DNA of 64,000 bases from Fictibacillus gelatini DSM 15865 (GCF_000430745.1 NZ_KE387232.1:1-64000); one strand, 5' to 3'; counted from the stretch's first letter, positions 26,162-35,612 are shown. Numbers and translations: made by a program. Notes: generated by a model not told the origin, from the sequence alone.

Positions 26162-27130
26162 TTATTCATAATGAACCCATTTCTTTTGCAGTTTCATTTG
26201 AATGGCTGTAATCACCAATATAACAGCCAACAGCACGACAGCTATAGCAGCCGCAAATCCTTTATTATTCAATACAAAAGCATTTTGATAGAAAAGATAG
26301 ACGACGGATTGCGTTTCCTCTATCGCGTTGCTTGTAGAACCAATCATCATCAAAATAAGGTCAAATACTTGAAAAGCATTGATTAAGGACATAATGCTGA
26401 CAAAAAAGATAATCGGGGTCAACATCGGAAGAGTGATCTTGAAAAACTTCGTAAACGGACCTGCTCCATCGATCGTCGCCGCTTCATAATACGTTTTTGA
26501 AATCCCCTGTAGTCCGGATAAAAAAATGACCATATTATAGCCAACACTGCTCCAAACGGCTACTAGAATGATAGAATATAACGCGATATCAGGGTCTGAT
26601 ATCCAACTTGGGCCTTTCATACCAACTGAACGAAGAATTTCATTGATCAGGCCAAAGTCCGAGTTGTACAGCCATTTCCATACCATTGCAATGGCTGCCG
26701 GCATCGTGACAACAGGCAGAAAATAAAGCGTCCGGTAAAACGATACCCCTTTGATTTTTTGATTAAGGAAAACGGCAATGAAGATGGATAGAATGATGCC
26801 CACCGGTACCGTTATAACCGTATAGATTAATGTATTTTCAAACGCTTTCAATACATTCGGATCATGGAAGAGCTGCTTATAGTTCTCTAATCCAATCCAT
26901 TCATGATTGCCGAATGCTCCCCATTTCGTGAAACTGAAATAGATGGTTTGAATCGTCGGCCACATATAAAAAATCGCCAATCCAAGGATGGTTGGGGCGA
27001 TCATGAGATAGCCCCAAAACCAATCGGAACGCTTGCTTTTATTCTTAAAGCTGCTTGCCGCCTTTAGCTTAATCCCCGATTTTCCTTTCCTTAGCTCCGT
27101 ATTCATTACATTCACAGCCACACCTCCCAA
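26162..27130 (-). CDS. Sugar ABC permease, MalF/UgpA type
   Basis: About 314-322 residues with six helices. YEAATIDGAGPFTKFFKITLPMLTPI is the EAA loop and WTPTIQTIYFSF-like N-terminal helix features are typical of the MalF/UgpA class. The start is probably MNTELRKG a few codons inside the open frame. It completes the CUT1 membrane channel with the neighbouring MalG-type protein. Confidence 0.92.
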   Translation of the reverse strand: MGGVAVNVMNTELRKGKSGIKLKAASSFKNKSKRSDWFWGYLMIAPTILGLAIFYMWPTIQTIYFSFTKWGAFGNHEWIGLENYKQLFHDPNVLKAFENTLIYTVITVPVGIILSIFIAVFLNQKIKGVSFYRTLYFLPVVTMPAAIAMVWKWLYNSDFGLINEILRSVGMKGPSWISDPDIALYSIILVAVWSSVGYNMVIFLSGLQGISKTYYEAATIDGAGPFTKFFKITLPMLTPIIFFVSIMSLINAFQVFDLILMMIGSTSNAIEETQSVVYLFYQNAFVLNNKGFAAAIAVVLLAVILVITAIQMKLQKKWVHYE

Positions 27131-27141
27131 GCTGAATGTGA

Positions 27142-28398
27142 TTACTCTTTTGAGAGCAACTCGTTCATTTTTTTCGCTACTTCTTTAGCTGCTTGTTCCG
27201 GGCTCATTTCTTGTCCCCAGGCCTTTTTGAAGTACTCGGTTTCAAGATCCCACCATTTGCTCGTATCTTTTGAAATCGGAAGAGGCGTCGCATATTTAGC
27301 GGAATCAATAAACACCTGTAGATTGAATTTCTTGTTCGATTCTACCCAGTCTTTTTGCGTTCCGTTATAAGCCGGAATTTGAGTTCCTGTTTTTGCCTGA
27401 ATCAATGCCGCTTCCTTTGATCCTAAATATTTCACAAACTCCCAGGCTTCTTTTTTATGCGGCGTATTCGCAGAGATCACGCTCGTCAAGCCGTGGATCA
27501 CTACGGCGCGCTTTTTGCCTTTAGGAAGCACCGTAACATCAACTTTATCTTTTGTGTAATCATTTTGCGCAAATTCGATTTGCATCCAGGAGCCTGCAAA
27601 CATCATCGCCACTTTCCCTGATTCGAATAAATTATTGGGTTTTGTTTCTGTCATTTGCGCTTGAGTTGGCGAAACTTTATCTTTGATCAGATCCGTCCAA
27701 AATTTTAACCCTTCGATGGTTTCAGGCGAGTCATAGCCGGATTTTTTCATATCATCGGAAATGACAGTCCCTCCATTTTGGAATATGGTGTTGTAATAAT
27801 TGCTTTGATTTTCCATAGCTGCAGCAATTCCCCAGACTCCTTTGGATGGGTTAGTCAATTTTTTTGCCGCTTCTTTTAATTTTGCCCAATCCCACGTTTC
27901 GTCTGGATAAGGAACTTTTGCCTCATCAAACAATTTTTTGTTATACCAGAGGCCAATTGTATCGAAATCTTTTGGAAGTCCGTAATGTTTTCCCTCAACC
28001 GTATATAAATCAACAAGAGCTTTTGGATAATTGCTTAAGTCTACATTATCTTTTTTAATTTGATCATTGATTGGAAGCAGCATATTATTTGATGCATATT
28101 TCACGATGTTCGGCCCGTTCATCCAAAACACATCAGGCAAACTGTTGCCCGTTGCGGCTGTTTCTAGCTTAGACCAATATTGTTCCCACGGCGTCACTTC
28201 AATTTTCACATTGATTTTCGGATGCTTTTTTTCAAATTCCTTTGCAATATCTTGCATCGCTGGCAACTGATTTTTATCCCATATCCAATATTTCAATGTA
28301 ACGTTTCCTGATGAAGATCCTGATGAATTTTCAGAATTGCTGCACGCTGTTAAAACTAATAGTAAAGCTACAATAATGAAAGAAAACTTTTTCATCAT
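27142..28398 (-). CDS. Sugar-binding lipoprotein of ABC importer
   Basis: 418 residues of family 1 extracellular solute-binding proteins. The signal MKKFSFIIVALLLVLTACSN has a lipobox (LTAC), followed by a serine-rich linker and VTLKYWIWDKNQLPAMQDIA. WNKKLFDEAKVPYPDETWDWAKLKEAAKKL-type motifs and GKVAMMFAGSWM confirm the CUT1 class. First gene of the importer operon, downstream of the ROK regulator gene. Ligand is unknown; the enzymes downstream suggest an oxidisable sugar or polyol. Confidence 0.93.
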   Translation of the reverse strand: MMKKFSFIIVALLLVLTACSNSENSSGSSSGNVTLKYWIWDKNQLPAMQDIAKEFEKKHPKINVKIEVTPWEQYWSKLETAATGNSLPDVFWMNGPNIVKYASNNMLLPINDQIKKDNVDLSNYPKALVDLYTVEGKHYGLPKDFDTIGLWYNKKLFDEAKVPYPDETWDWAKLKEAAKKLTNPSKGVWGIAAAMENQSNYYNTIFQNGGTVISDDMKKSGYDSPETIEGLKFWTDLIKDKVSPTQAQMTETKPNNLFESGKVAMMFAGSWMQIEFAQNDYTKDKVDVTVLPKGKKRAVVIHGLTSVISANTPHKKEAWEFVKYLGSKEAALIQAKTGTQIPAYNGTQKDWVESNKKFNLQVFIDSAKYATPLPISKDTSKWWDLETEYFKKAWGQEMSPEQAAKEVAKKMNELLSKE

Positions 28399-28469
28399 TT
28401 ACTTTTCTCCCCTTTTTAGTTTGTAATGGCCAACTGAATGATTTGCATTTCCCCCACTTTTTGGATCTG

Positions 28470-29681
28470 TCAGGCATGTAACGAAAATTGAAAAAGATCT
28501 TGAAGAAGCACGGCGGCTGCCCCGATTAAATCGGCATCCTCGGCAAAGGACGATGTTCGGATTTCCAGTCCTTCTGTTAAAATATGTAGCGCCCGCTTGC
28601 TGACAGCAGTTTGTATTTGATTGATGAGTTGCGGATTATCTTCAGCAATTACGCCGCCGAGAATGACCGTTTCCGGGTTAAATAAATTAATGACATTGGC
28701 GATGCCAATCGATAAGTAAGAAGCGACTTCTTCCATAATGGATGTTGCCAGCGGATCTCCTTGTTTAATCGCGGTTTTGAACATCTGAGGTGTTAAAGGA
28801 GTTTGTTCTTGCTCAAGTAAATCACGGATAAGTGAAGGATAGCCTATGTTTACTTGTTGCTCGATTTTGGAGCGGATGGCAGGCCAATGAACGTAGTTTT
28901 CCAGGCATCCGTTATTTCCGCATTCACAAGGAATGCCGTCCGGGCTAATGCTTGTATGTCCTAATTCCCCTGCTCCGCCATGGTGCCCCCGAAAAATGGA
29001 ACCGTTTACAAGAATCCCCGTTCCAAGACCTTCATCGATCGTTACATAAACGAGGTTAGTAGAATGGATGCTTTTCCCATACTTTTTCTCTGCTAGAACC
29101 ATCGCGTTTACATCATTGTCAAGGTACGTTTTTAGGCCAAATCGGCTTTCAAAAAGGGTTTTGGCTGGTACATTGATTAAATCTAGCTTTGAGTTATAGC
29201 GAATGACCCCTTTCGCAGCATCTACAATTCCAGGAGCTGTGATTGAAATACCGACACATTTCGTCAAATCCGAAAGGCGCCCGATAAACTCTTCAATTGA
29301 ACGGAGCGTGAATTCAATCAATTCATCTCCTTTTACATCATGGACGGGAAAAAGGTCTTTCTTTCTGATGGCTGCTTGTAAATTTAATTCGGCCACTTTA
29401 ATCGCAGAATTCGTAACCGAAACACTGATCAAAAAACCGCCATCAGGATTGAAACGAATTAAAATCGGCTTTCTCCCGCCGCTCGACTTACCTGTACCAA
29501 CTTCGGAAACGAGCCCTTCGCGAATAAATTCGTTTACGGCAGCCGTTACCGTTGTCGGGCTGATTTTGTTCTTTTTCGCAATTTCGCTTCGTGAAATCGG
29601 TCCATGTTCACGAATCATATTCAAGATAATCGATCGATTCAGTTCTTGAATTAATTTAAGGTCACCAGTTCTTCGCTGCAT
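28470..29681 (-). CDS. ROK-family transcriptional repressor
   Basis: 403 residues. An N-terminal winged helix-turn-helix (GPISRSEIAKKNKISPTTVT, about 25-45) precedes a ROK sugar-kinase-like domain with the zinc motif CECGNNGCLE and the DEGLGTGILVNG phosphate loop. It resembles XylR/NagC-type repressors that sense a sugar. The start at 29681 is set by AGAGGTAAAGCT; a longer frame runs back into the DUF4064 terminator. Located just upstream of the importer operon in the same direction, it is probably the local repressor. Confidence 0.92.
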   Translation of the reverse strand: MQRRTGDLKLIQELNRSIILNMIREHGPISRSEIAKKNKISPTTVTAAVNEFIREGLVSEVGTGKSSGGRKPILIRFNPDGGFLISVSVTNSAIKVAELNLQAAIRKKDLFPVHDVKGDELIEFTLRSIEEFIGRLSDLTKCVGISITAPGIVDAAKGVIRYNSKLDLINVPAKTLFESRFGLKTYLDNDVNAMVLAEKKYGKSIHSTNLVYVTIDEGLGTGILVNGSIFRGHHGGAGELGHTSISPDGIPCECGNNGCLENYVHWPAIRSKIEQQVNIGYPSLIRDLLEQEQTPLTPQMFKTAIKQGDPLATSIMEEVASYLSIGIANVINLFNPETVILGGVIAEDNPQLINQIQTAVSKRALHILTEGLEIRTSSFAEDADLIGAAAVLLQDLFQFSLHA

Positions 29682-29776
29682 AGCTTTACCTCTTTTTTCA
29701 TTACTTTTTCCAATGGATTTATTAACTAGATCATAATATGAATTCGGAAGGTTGTCAATAATCTGATAATAAATCA

Positions 29777-29808
29777 TAAAAAAACCAGGAAATTTACTTC
29801 CCTGGTTC
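29777..29808 (-). terminator. Terminator of the DUF4064 gene
   Basis: AACCAGG and CCTGGTT arms followed by seven T residues on the minus strand; it overlaps the last codons. Confidence 0.9.
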
Positions 29809-30144
29809 AAATGGATATGGATTCTTCTTTCCGATCAGTGCCATTAATCCTCCAATGCCTAATAATAGGGCCGGCAATAAGTAAAATAACACAATGCTCA
29901 TCAATCCACCGACTGCAGATACAAGCATGAGGATACCACCGATTGTTGGCCTTGATTTCACAATGATTGCCCCGGCAATGGCTATAAGTGATAAAACAAG
30001 AGCCACCGCGCCGATTTCAAAAATGGAGCTCGTTCCCGTTCCATTAATGGAAGCGTCAATTTCTCCAAGTATTAAAGCAAAGACGGAAGCCGCAATGCCA
30101 AAAACGCCGCCAAGGAGCCCGAATACAAACTCTGCTGTTCTCAT
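29794..30144 (-). CDS. DUF4064 membrane protein
   Basis: 116 residues with three or four hydrophobic helices. The opening MRTAEFVFGLLGGVFGIAAS and the PTIGGILMLVSAVGG repeat are characteristic of the DUF4064 family of small Bacillus membrane proteins. Function is unknown. It has its own terminator and stands between the repressor gene and the nnr gene, so it appears to be a single-gene unit. Confidence 0.85.
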   Translation of the reverse strand: MRTAEFVFGLLGGVFGIAASVFALILGEIDASINGTGTSSIFEIGAVALVLSLIAIAGAIIVKSRPTIGGILMLVSAVGGLMSIVLFYLLPALLLGIGGLMALIGKKNPYPFEPGK

Positions 30145-30214
30145 TGATTGTCCTCCTCCATGCTACATCTTATGTTCGAATATCCCCTTTGATACCGGGC
30201 CCGAACTGGCATTA

Positions 30215-30250
30215 GAAAAAAGAGGCAACCTCTATTCGCGGGATTGCCTC
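30215..30250 (-). terminator. Terminator of the nnr gene
   Basis: GAGGCAAT and GTTGCCTC arms followed by TTTTTT on the minus strand. Confidence 0.9.
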
Positions 30251-30293
30251 TACTAAAAATGATGTTTTTTTCTATATTAGAGAAATCAACAAC

Positions 30294-31832
30294 CTATATG
30301 TTTCGAAATGAGTTTGAAAAGTAGTGAAGAACGGGTGGCAAAGACTCAATGACGTCCGTGGCAATAACATCGAGCAAGGAATGTCCTTCCTGAAGCAAGA
30401 CGTCTGCCGTTTTGCCGTGAACGTAGACAGCATTGCTTACGGCTGACTGGATGTCTTCTCCCTGCATCATAAATGAAAGGATGATTCCGGTCAGTACGTC
30501 TCCCGATCCGCCTTTGGCAAGGGCGGCATTTCCGGTTGTGTTAACAAACTGACTGCCTTCTGGAGTGGTGACTATCGTATATGGCCCTTTCAAAACAACG
30601 TATACTCCATATTCCACCGCAAAATCACGCGCAATGCCGAAGCGGTTTTTCTCAACATCGTCTGCGGAACAGCCAATAAGCCTTGCCATTTCTCCAGAAT
30701 GCGGTGTTAAGATTGTTGGACTTGTCCGTTCATTTAATCGCTCTTTTAAAGATGAAAGATGATAGAGTCCATCGGCATCGATCACAACAGGTACTTGTAA
30801 GGAAAGGACGGTTTCGATGATCGATCGTGCCCCTTTTTCCCTGCCCATGCCAGGTCCGGCCGCAACAGCGGTAAAGGCGGTCAAATCTCCCTTAAGCTCT
30901 CCCTTAAAATGGCCATTTTCATCTGGAGATGGCCAATACATTGCCTCCGCCATTTGTGAGGCAATCATTGGATAAACCGTTTCAGGAACGGCAACTGTCA
31001 AGAGGCCCGCTCCGCTTCTTAGAGCGGCTTTTGCCGTCATTAGCGGCGCCCCTGTCATATTCCTTGAGCCTCCGATGACAAGCCCTTTTCCATACGAACC
31101 TTTATGGGAGTTTTGTGTACGTTTCGGTAATGTTGCGATTACGTTATGTTCTTCCCAAATTGCTCTCTGGCTTCCCAAATGTTGGACCGCGAGCGGCGGA
31201 ATGCCAATGTCGACAACTTCCATCTTTCCGTAATAAGTTCTAGCTGGAAACGTGAATGCTCCCATTTTCGGGCATTGCAGCGTCAGCGTCCAATCGGCCT
31301 GAACCGCTTCGTCCACCGGTCCCCCGTCAGCCGGCACTCCGCTGGGAAGGTCTACCGAAATGATTTCGGCGTCCGCTTTGTTCACTAAGGTAATAATTTC
31401 CTTGTAAGGCGGGCGTAATTTTCCTTGAACGCCAATCCCTAACAGAGCGTCGATAATGACCGTATAGCTGCCAATTTCTTCAGCTAAAACCGCATGCCCT
31501 TCCTCAGTATAATTTCGCAGCAAATATCCCGCATTTTCATAGATGGCCATCGCGGTTTGAGCGGCACCTCTTATTTTTTCTTTCGGAGGAATAAGCCAGG
31601 AATCCACGTCATATCCGTGGGATTTTAATGCTCTGGCGATGACAAACCCGTCCCCGCCGTTATTCCCGGTTCCGATAAGAACGGCGATCTTTTCGTTTTT
31701 GGAAACCTGGTCCATTAGTTTACGCGAAACAGCCTGTCCAGCATTTTCCATCAACATCTCTTCCGCCATGCCGATCCGCTCCATCGTGAACCGGTCGATC
31801 GCGTACATTTCATCCTTTGTGACGATTTGCAT
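30294..31832 (-). CDS. nnr: Bifunctional NAD(P)H-hydrate repair enzyme
   Basis: 512 residues joining two activities that repair damaged NAD(P)H hydrates. Residues 1 to about 215 are the NAD(P)HX epimerase domain (VLIGTGNNGGDGFVIARALK). From about 225 is the ADP/ATP-dependent dehydratase domain of the ribokinase-like fold (PVVIDADGLYHL, LTPHSGEMARLIG, and KGGSGDVLTGIILSFM). This matches the fused YjeF arrangement. It ends with TAG, showing that TAG is a functional stop in this genome. Confidence 0.95.
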   Translation of the reverse strand: MQIVTKDEMYAIDRFTMERIGMAEEMLMENAGQAVSRKLMDQVSKNEKIAVLIGTGNNGGDGFVIARALKSHGYDVDSWLIPPKEKIRGAAQTAMAIYENAGYLLRNYTEEGHAVLAEEIGSYTVIIDALLGIGVQGKLRPPYKEIITLVNKADAEIISVDLPSGVPADGGPVDEAVQADWTLTLQCPKMGAFTFPARTYYGKMEVVDIGIPPLAVQHLGSQRAIWEEHNVIATLPKRTQNSHKGSYGKGLVIGGSRNMTGAPLMTAKAALRSGAGLLTVAVPETVYPMIASQMAEAMYWPSPDENGHFKGELKGDLTAFTAVAAGPGMGREKGARSIIETVLSLQVPVVIDADGLYHLSSLKERLNERTSPTILTPHSGEMARLIGCSADDVEKNRFGIARDFAVEYGVYVVLKGPYTIVTTPEGSQFVNTTGNAALAKGGSGDVLTGIILSFMMQGEDIQSAVSNAVYVHGKTADVLLQEGHSLLDVIATDVIESLPPVLHYFSNSFRNI

Positions 31833-31962
31833 AGAATCCCTCCGTCTCTAATTCTCCTTTTAGAAAAGCAGTAATAGAACCTTCGTTTTTTTAAGAACAC
31901 CTCGTTCGATCTGTGAAATGAGGAAAAACGGTCACGAATCGTTACATCATTTAAAATGATTT

Positions 31963-32143
31963 CGTTCTCGGACCATAAGTGCCCTTATTTGGATAATAAG
32001 TCATCCGGTTTAGACAATAACATCTTACGTTTGGACAATAAGCGAAAAAACTACTCATTTTATTGTCCGACACAGGCCATTTATTGTCCAATGGAAACGA
32101 TTTATTGTCGGAAATCATCTGTTTATTGTCCAAGTGCCATGAA
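31963..32143. repeat. 21-bp degenerate repeat array B, convergent
   Basis: Four forward units with cores TCGGACCATAA, TTGGATAATAA, TTAGACAATAA and TTGGACAATAA at exactly 21-bp spacing are followed, after about 17 bases, by four reverse-oriented units (TTATTGTCC cores) at the same spacing. The whole forms a near-symmetric inverted arrangement of about 180 bp with 9-base variable spacers. Seven-residue peptide repeats appear in translation on both strands but no ribosome site precedes them. Confidence 0.9.
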
Positions 32144-32307
32144 AATAGCACCACACTAGAGAAGTTTGATCCTGTTTTTGCTTCTATTTTCTATTTTTGT
32201 TTCCCCGCTAAAAACTATGGGTTTATAAAATAGATTCGTTGCCTAACTGAATATAAACTGTGAAAATTCCGGAAGGGGCACTGGTAATATAAAAATAGTA
32301 TAACAAG

Positions 32308-32343
32308 AAAAAGATCACCTTCTACACTGTATAGAGGGTGATC
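32308..32343 (-). terminator. Terminator of the flaG-fliDST operon
   Basis: GATCACC and GGTGATC arms with inner TCTA/TAGA pairs and CTTTTTCTT on the minus strand. Confidence 0.88.
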
Positions 32344-32353
32344 CATTCTATCT

Positions 32354-32704
32354 TTATTTTCGCTGATCCAAAAACATTCCATCCGGGTTATAGGAGGCGT
32401 ATGGATTGGCGTATTGAACGGACTTGCTTTTCTTTTGCTTCATTACAATGATGTCATTTTTAATTTCATGTAATTGTTCGGTTAAAATTGGTTCGATCGA
32501 TTGGTTGATTTGAACAATCGCTGATCCTATTTTCTTATCTTTTTCGGAATACGTTTCAGGAAGCTGTTCCATGATGGACTGGCGCTGGTCCAGCAATTCG
32601 TTCAGTCTCGTAATATAGGCTTCCCGCTCCTCTTTTGGCAGGCCGCTTTTTACGTGTCCATACAGCTTTTGCGAAACTTCAAGCAAAATTTCAATAGGAC
32701 CCAT
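32354..32704 (-). CDS. fliT: Flagellar chaperone FliT
   Basis: 116 residues, nearly all helical, ending a fliD-fliS-fliT operon; its start overlaps the fliS stop by one base. FliT-type proteins bind the filament cap protein FliD in the cytoplasm and keep it export-ready. Sequence conservation of FliT is weak (YITRLNELLDQRQSIMEQLP is the recognisable four-helix core), so the call leans on gene order. The 3' terminator ends the operon. Confidence 0.85.
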   Translation of the reverse strand: MGPIEILLEVSQKLYGHVKSGLPKEEREAYITRLNELLDQRQSIMEQLPETYSEKDKKIGSAIVQINQSIEPILTEQLHEIKNDIIVMKQKKSKSVQYANPYASYNPDGMFLDQRK

Positions 32705-33105
32705 TACACCCTGCCGCCTTCACCATATTGCTGCCTCCGGTTGATTTGGATCACTTCTTTCCACGTATCACGAAATTCCGTTACGTATCCTTCGACTTCT
32801 TCTAAAATCTCAATATCGCTTTTGACGTTCGCTTCAATTAAACGGCGATGGAAATAGTCATACATTTGCATGAGCGACTTTGAGATTTCAATGTCCATGT
32901 CCAGCGTTACCATTAACTCTTGAATAATCTTCTGGGCTTTAAGGCAATTTGTATTTTTTTCTTCGATATGGTTTGCCTTTATGGCCGCTTTGGCCAGGCC
33001 GATAAATTTTAAACATCCGTTATATAACATTAACGTCAACTCACCTGGTGATGCCGTTTGGACGCTGTTCGTTTGATATTGTTGATACGGATTCGGTAGA
33101 GACAA
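32704..33105 (-). CDS. fliS: Flagellin chaperone FliS
   Basis: 133 residues. The N-terminal NPYQQYQTNSVQTASPGELTLMLYNGCLKF is a near-perfect FliS signature, and the rest is the four-helix bundle that wraps the flagellin C-terminus and carries it to the export gate. Here the bound partner is the hag product, whose C-terminal 14 residues are affected by the intron at 40236-40610. Downstream of fliD with a short gap. Confidence 0.96.
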   Translation of the reverse strand: MSLPNPYQQYQTNSVQTASPGELTLMLYNGCLKFIGLAKAAIKANHIEEKNTNCLKAQKIIQELMVTLDMDIEISKSLMQMYDYFHRRLIEANVKSDIEILEEVEGYVTEFRDTWKEVIQINRRQQYGEGGRV

Positions 33106-33145
33106 TTCGATCCACTCCCTCTAGTTGCTTCCTTTAAATTGATAC

Positions 33146-34672
33146 TTATTGCCCGCCGCCAAATTGCTGCATCAAGTAGGCGCTTTGCTGGTTGGCCCGC
33201 TGAATCGCGGTCTCCATTGCTGTAAACTGGCGGTAGTAGCGGTCTTCAGTATCTTTTAGGCGCTCTTGCAAGTCAGAAATACGTTTATCGACATCAATTA
33301 AATTTTTGCCGATCGTGAACTGCTGGTTCGTTGAATAGCTTTTCCCGGCTTTCAGTTCGACTTTGGCCATCGTCGCGTCGATCGAGTCGCGCATCCGGTA
33401 AGCAATTCCTTTATCTTCATAGGTCGTTCCGCTATTTGCGAACAGTTTCATGACGCTTTCAGGATCTTTGGCGATCGCATCACGGAGCTTCGTTTCATCG
33501 ATTTCAAGCTTTCCGTTCGCCAAATAATCGCTCGTCGTCTTAATCCCAATTTGGGCAAGCTGGTTCATCTCTTTGTTGCCTGTGTTGACCGATGAATAAA
33601 TATCGCGGCGCAGTTGGGCCAGTCCGGTTGATAAAATCGAATCGCCGCTCAACATCCCGCTTTTTGCTTTCTCATCCCATAGCTCCGCTTCTTTATCGGA
33701 CATTTCCTTACGCTGCTCAGACGTCAGCGGCGGATAGTCGCGATACCGTTTTTCGGAAATCTTGTCATTGACCTTGCCGATCACTTCATTATATTTATCC
33801 ACAAAGTTTTTAATCGTGTTAAAAATGGAATCGGTATCCGTCGTCGTCGTGATTGTCGCCGTGCTATTCGCCTGTTTTAACGTATAGGTAATGTTGGAAA
33901 TCGTAAACGTATTGGTTGTTCGCTCAGTCGCCAAACCGTTGATCGTAAACGCAGCGTTTTTTCCTGTATTGGCAATGGCCGTCGATGTAAAGCCCAATGT
34001 TTTTGTAAAAAAGTTGCCCCCGGTTTCACTGACCAGTTCAATTTCCGCCCCGTTTTTATTGTCGCCCGTCTGTTTTGTCGAGATGGAAACTTTATCCGTT
34101 TGCGAGTCATAAAAGGCCGTAACCCCGAGACCAGAGTCATTGATTTTTTTAAAAATGTCATTAAGGGAATCTTTAGACGGATCAATATCAAATTTTAAAT
34201 TTTTAAATGTGCCGTCGGGTTGAAAGACTTTCAACTCAAACGAAGTTCCAAAGCTGTTATCTCTAAATGTCCCTGCCTGGTCTAAAGGTTTTGTCGGGTC
34301 AATTTTTGCATTCGGATCGGCTGAGAGCGTTCCGGATATTCCTGTTGAGATCTCTGCAAGTTGGCTTACCGAAATTTGCGCGGACGTGTTGCCGGAAAGA
34401 CCGCTTGCTGTAGCGGTAACGGCTGCTTCATTCGTGCTCGTCACCTTTTTGGTAAGGAAATTCCCCTGTCGGCCAACGCCTGTAAAAATGAGGTCATCCA
34501 GCTCCTTTAATGTTTTATTCATATCACGGTAGCCATCCCGCTGCCATTCGAGAATTTGTTTCTTTTGCGTTAATTTATCAAGCGGCTGGCGTTCGGCCTT
34601 CATTAAGTCAGAGACCATTTTATCAATGTCCATTCCACTCGCCAAACCGCTAATTCTCATGTTGTTGCTCAT
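33146..34672 (-). CDS. fliD: Flagellar filament cap protein FliD
   Basis: 508 residues. The N-terminal MRISGLASGMDIDKMVSDLMKAERQPLDKL and the C-terminal helix ...VDKRISDLQERLKDTEDRYYRQFTAME are the conserved D0 ends of FliD; a variable β-rich middle lies between. FliD pentamers cap the growing filament and fold incoming flagellin. Lies between flaG and fliS, as in B. subtilis. Confidence 0.97.
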   Translation of the reverse strand: MSNNMRISGLASGMDIDKMVSDLMKAERQPLDKLTQKKQILEWQRDGYRDMNKTLKELDDLIFTGVGRQGNFLTKKVTSTNEAAVTATASGLSGNTSAQISVSQLAEISTGISGTLSADPNAKIDPTKPLDQAGTFRDNSFGTSFELKVFQPDGTFKNLKFDIDPSKDSLNDIFKKINDSGLGVTAFYDSQTDKVSISTKQTGDNKNGAEIELVSETGGNFFTKTLGFTSTAIANTGKNAAFTINGLATERTTNTFTISNITYTLKQANSTATITTTTDTDSIFNTIKNFVDKYNEVIGKVNDKISEKRYRDYPPLTSEQRKEMSDKEAELWDEKAKSGMLSGDSILSTGLAQLRRDIYSSVNTGNKEMNQLAQIGIKTTSDYLANGKLEIDETKLRDAIAKDPESVMKLFANSGTTYEDKGIAYRMRDSIDATMAKVELKAGKSYSTNQQFTIGKNLIDVDKRISDLQERLKDTEDRYYRQFTAMETAIQRANQQSAYLMQQFGGGQ

Positions 34673-34689
34673 TTTCGTTCACCGCCTGA

Positions 34690-35031
34690 CTAAATTTTTT
34701 TATCCACCAATAAACCCATAAAATCAAGCATCGCTGCATACATATCAAGGAACTTTTTCGGTGGGATTTCTTTAATCACTTCCTGTGTCCGGTCATCCAC
34801 GATTTGAACGTAATAGTCGTTTAGCTTCTCATGCAGGACAAATTTAGCAGATGTATGCGACGGCGTTAAAAATTGATTCACACCGCTAATCATTTTTTCG
34901 ATGTCTTCTTTACCAGGATGTACCGACAGTCCTTCTTGCTGCTCTGAGGCTTCTAGCTGTTCCGTCAGTAGATTCCTTTCATTTGTCAATTGAAATGAAA
35001 TGGGTGGGGTTACACGATTCACTTCCACCAC
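34690..35031 (-). CDS. flaG: FlaG-family flagellar protein
   Basis: 113 residues. The C-terminal half, FVLHEKLNDYYVQIVDDRTQEVIKEIPPKKFLDMYAAMLDFMGLLVDKKI, matches the FlaG/YvyC family; the N-terminal part is variable. FlaG influences filament length. It is the first gene of a unit with fliD, fliS and fliT, and a SigD-type promoter lies 36 bases upstream of its start. Confidence 0.92.
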   Translation of the reverse strand: MVEVNRVTPPISFQLTNERNLLTEQLEASEQQEGLSVHPGKEDIEKMISGVNQFLTPSHTSAKFVLHEKLNDYYVQIVDDRTQEVIKEIPPKKFLDMYAAMLDFMGLLVDKKI

Positions 35032-35066
35032 GACTGCCTCCTTGCATAAAAATAGAACTACTAGTT

Positions 35067-35093
35067 ATATCGGTTAAAATGGCGGAAAATTAA
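35067..35093 (-). promoter_or_regulatory. SigD-type promoter of flaG-fliDST
   Basis: TTAA, 15 bases, ACCGATAT on the minus strand (35093-35090 and 35074-35067) against the SigD consensus TAAA-N15-GCCGATAT. One mismatch in each box. Confidence 0.7.
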
Positions 35094-35121
35094 ATGAGCG
35101 GAAAGTCCTAATTTAAATAAG

Positions 35122-35163
35122 AAAAAAAACAATGCCCTTCCGTTAAATATGTGAAAAGGCATC
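35122..35163 (-). terminator. Terminator after the yaaR-like gene
   Basis: ATGCC-TTTTC and GAAGGGCAT arms followed by TGTTTTTTTT on the minus strand; separates the FliK-like unit from flaG. Confidence 0.82.
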
Positions 35164-35174
35164 GTCTTATCGTT

Positions 35175-35612
35175 TTACGTATAGATATTCAGCAATAATC
35201 CCTTCATTTCCCCGATTACATCTAAAATATCGAGGCTGCTTTTTTGGCCTTCAACGACCGCATTTGTTAAATTTGTAATCTTTTGATCGACTTCCTGAAC
35301 GATTTGATATACTTTTGTCCGGCCCCGGCGGTTATATCCGCGGCGCTCTTCTAAGCTGAGCCCGTGTTTTACGGCATCTTCCAAAAACTCTTTGACGAGC
35401 TGTTTATATTTCCTTAGTTCCTCGACGGTCCGTTTTTCAGCTAAAACTTTTCCCTGATCTTCGATTTTCGTCATGAGCTGATTGAGCTTTTCAATCGTTT
35501 GTTGCTCTCTTCCCTTTGCCATCACTTCCGCAAAAGAAACCTTTTCCGCTGTCTGGCTGGGTTTAGGTTGAAGTGGATTAAACCCGGGACGCCAAATTTT
35601 CTGTACATCCAT
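35175..35612 (-). CDS. YaaR-family protein (DUF327)
   Basis: 145 residues with long helices and the RRGYNRRGRTKVYQIVQEVDQKI segment characteristic of DUF327/YaaR. Family members occur near flagellar or DNA-processing genes; function is not established. In B. subtilis yaaR lies elsewhere in the chromosome (near yaaQ), so its place here, between the FliK/FlhB-like pair and flaG, differs from that layout. Confidence 0.85.
   Translation of the reverse strand: MDVQKIWRPGFNPLQPKPSQTAEKVSFAEVMAKGREQQTIEKLNQLMTKIEDQGKVLAEKRTVEELRKYKQLVKEFLEDAVKHGLSLEERRGYNRRGRTKVYQIVQEVDQKITNLTNAVVEGQKSSLDILDVIGEMKGLLLNIYT

Noticed and set aside
22411-28398. Naming the sugar operon as inositol or trehalose uptake
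   Set aside because: The dehydrogenase and isomerase set is compatible with several sugars, and no substrate-specific motif could be recognised.
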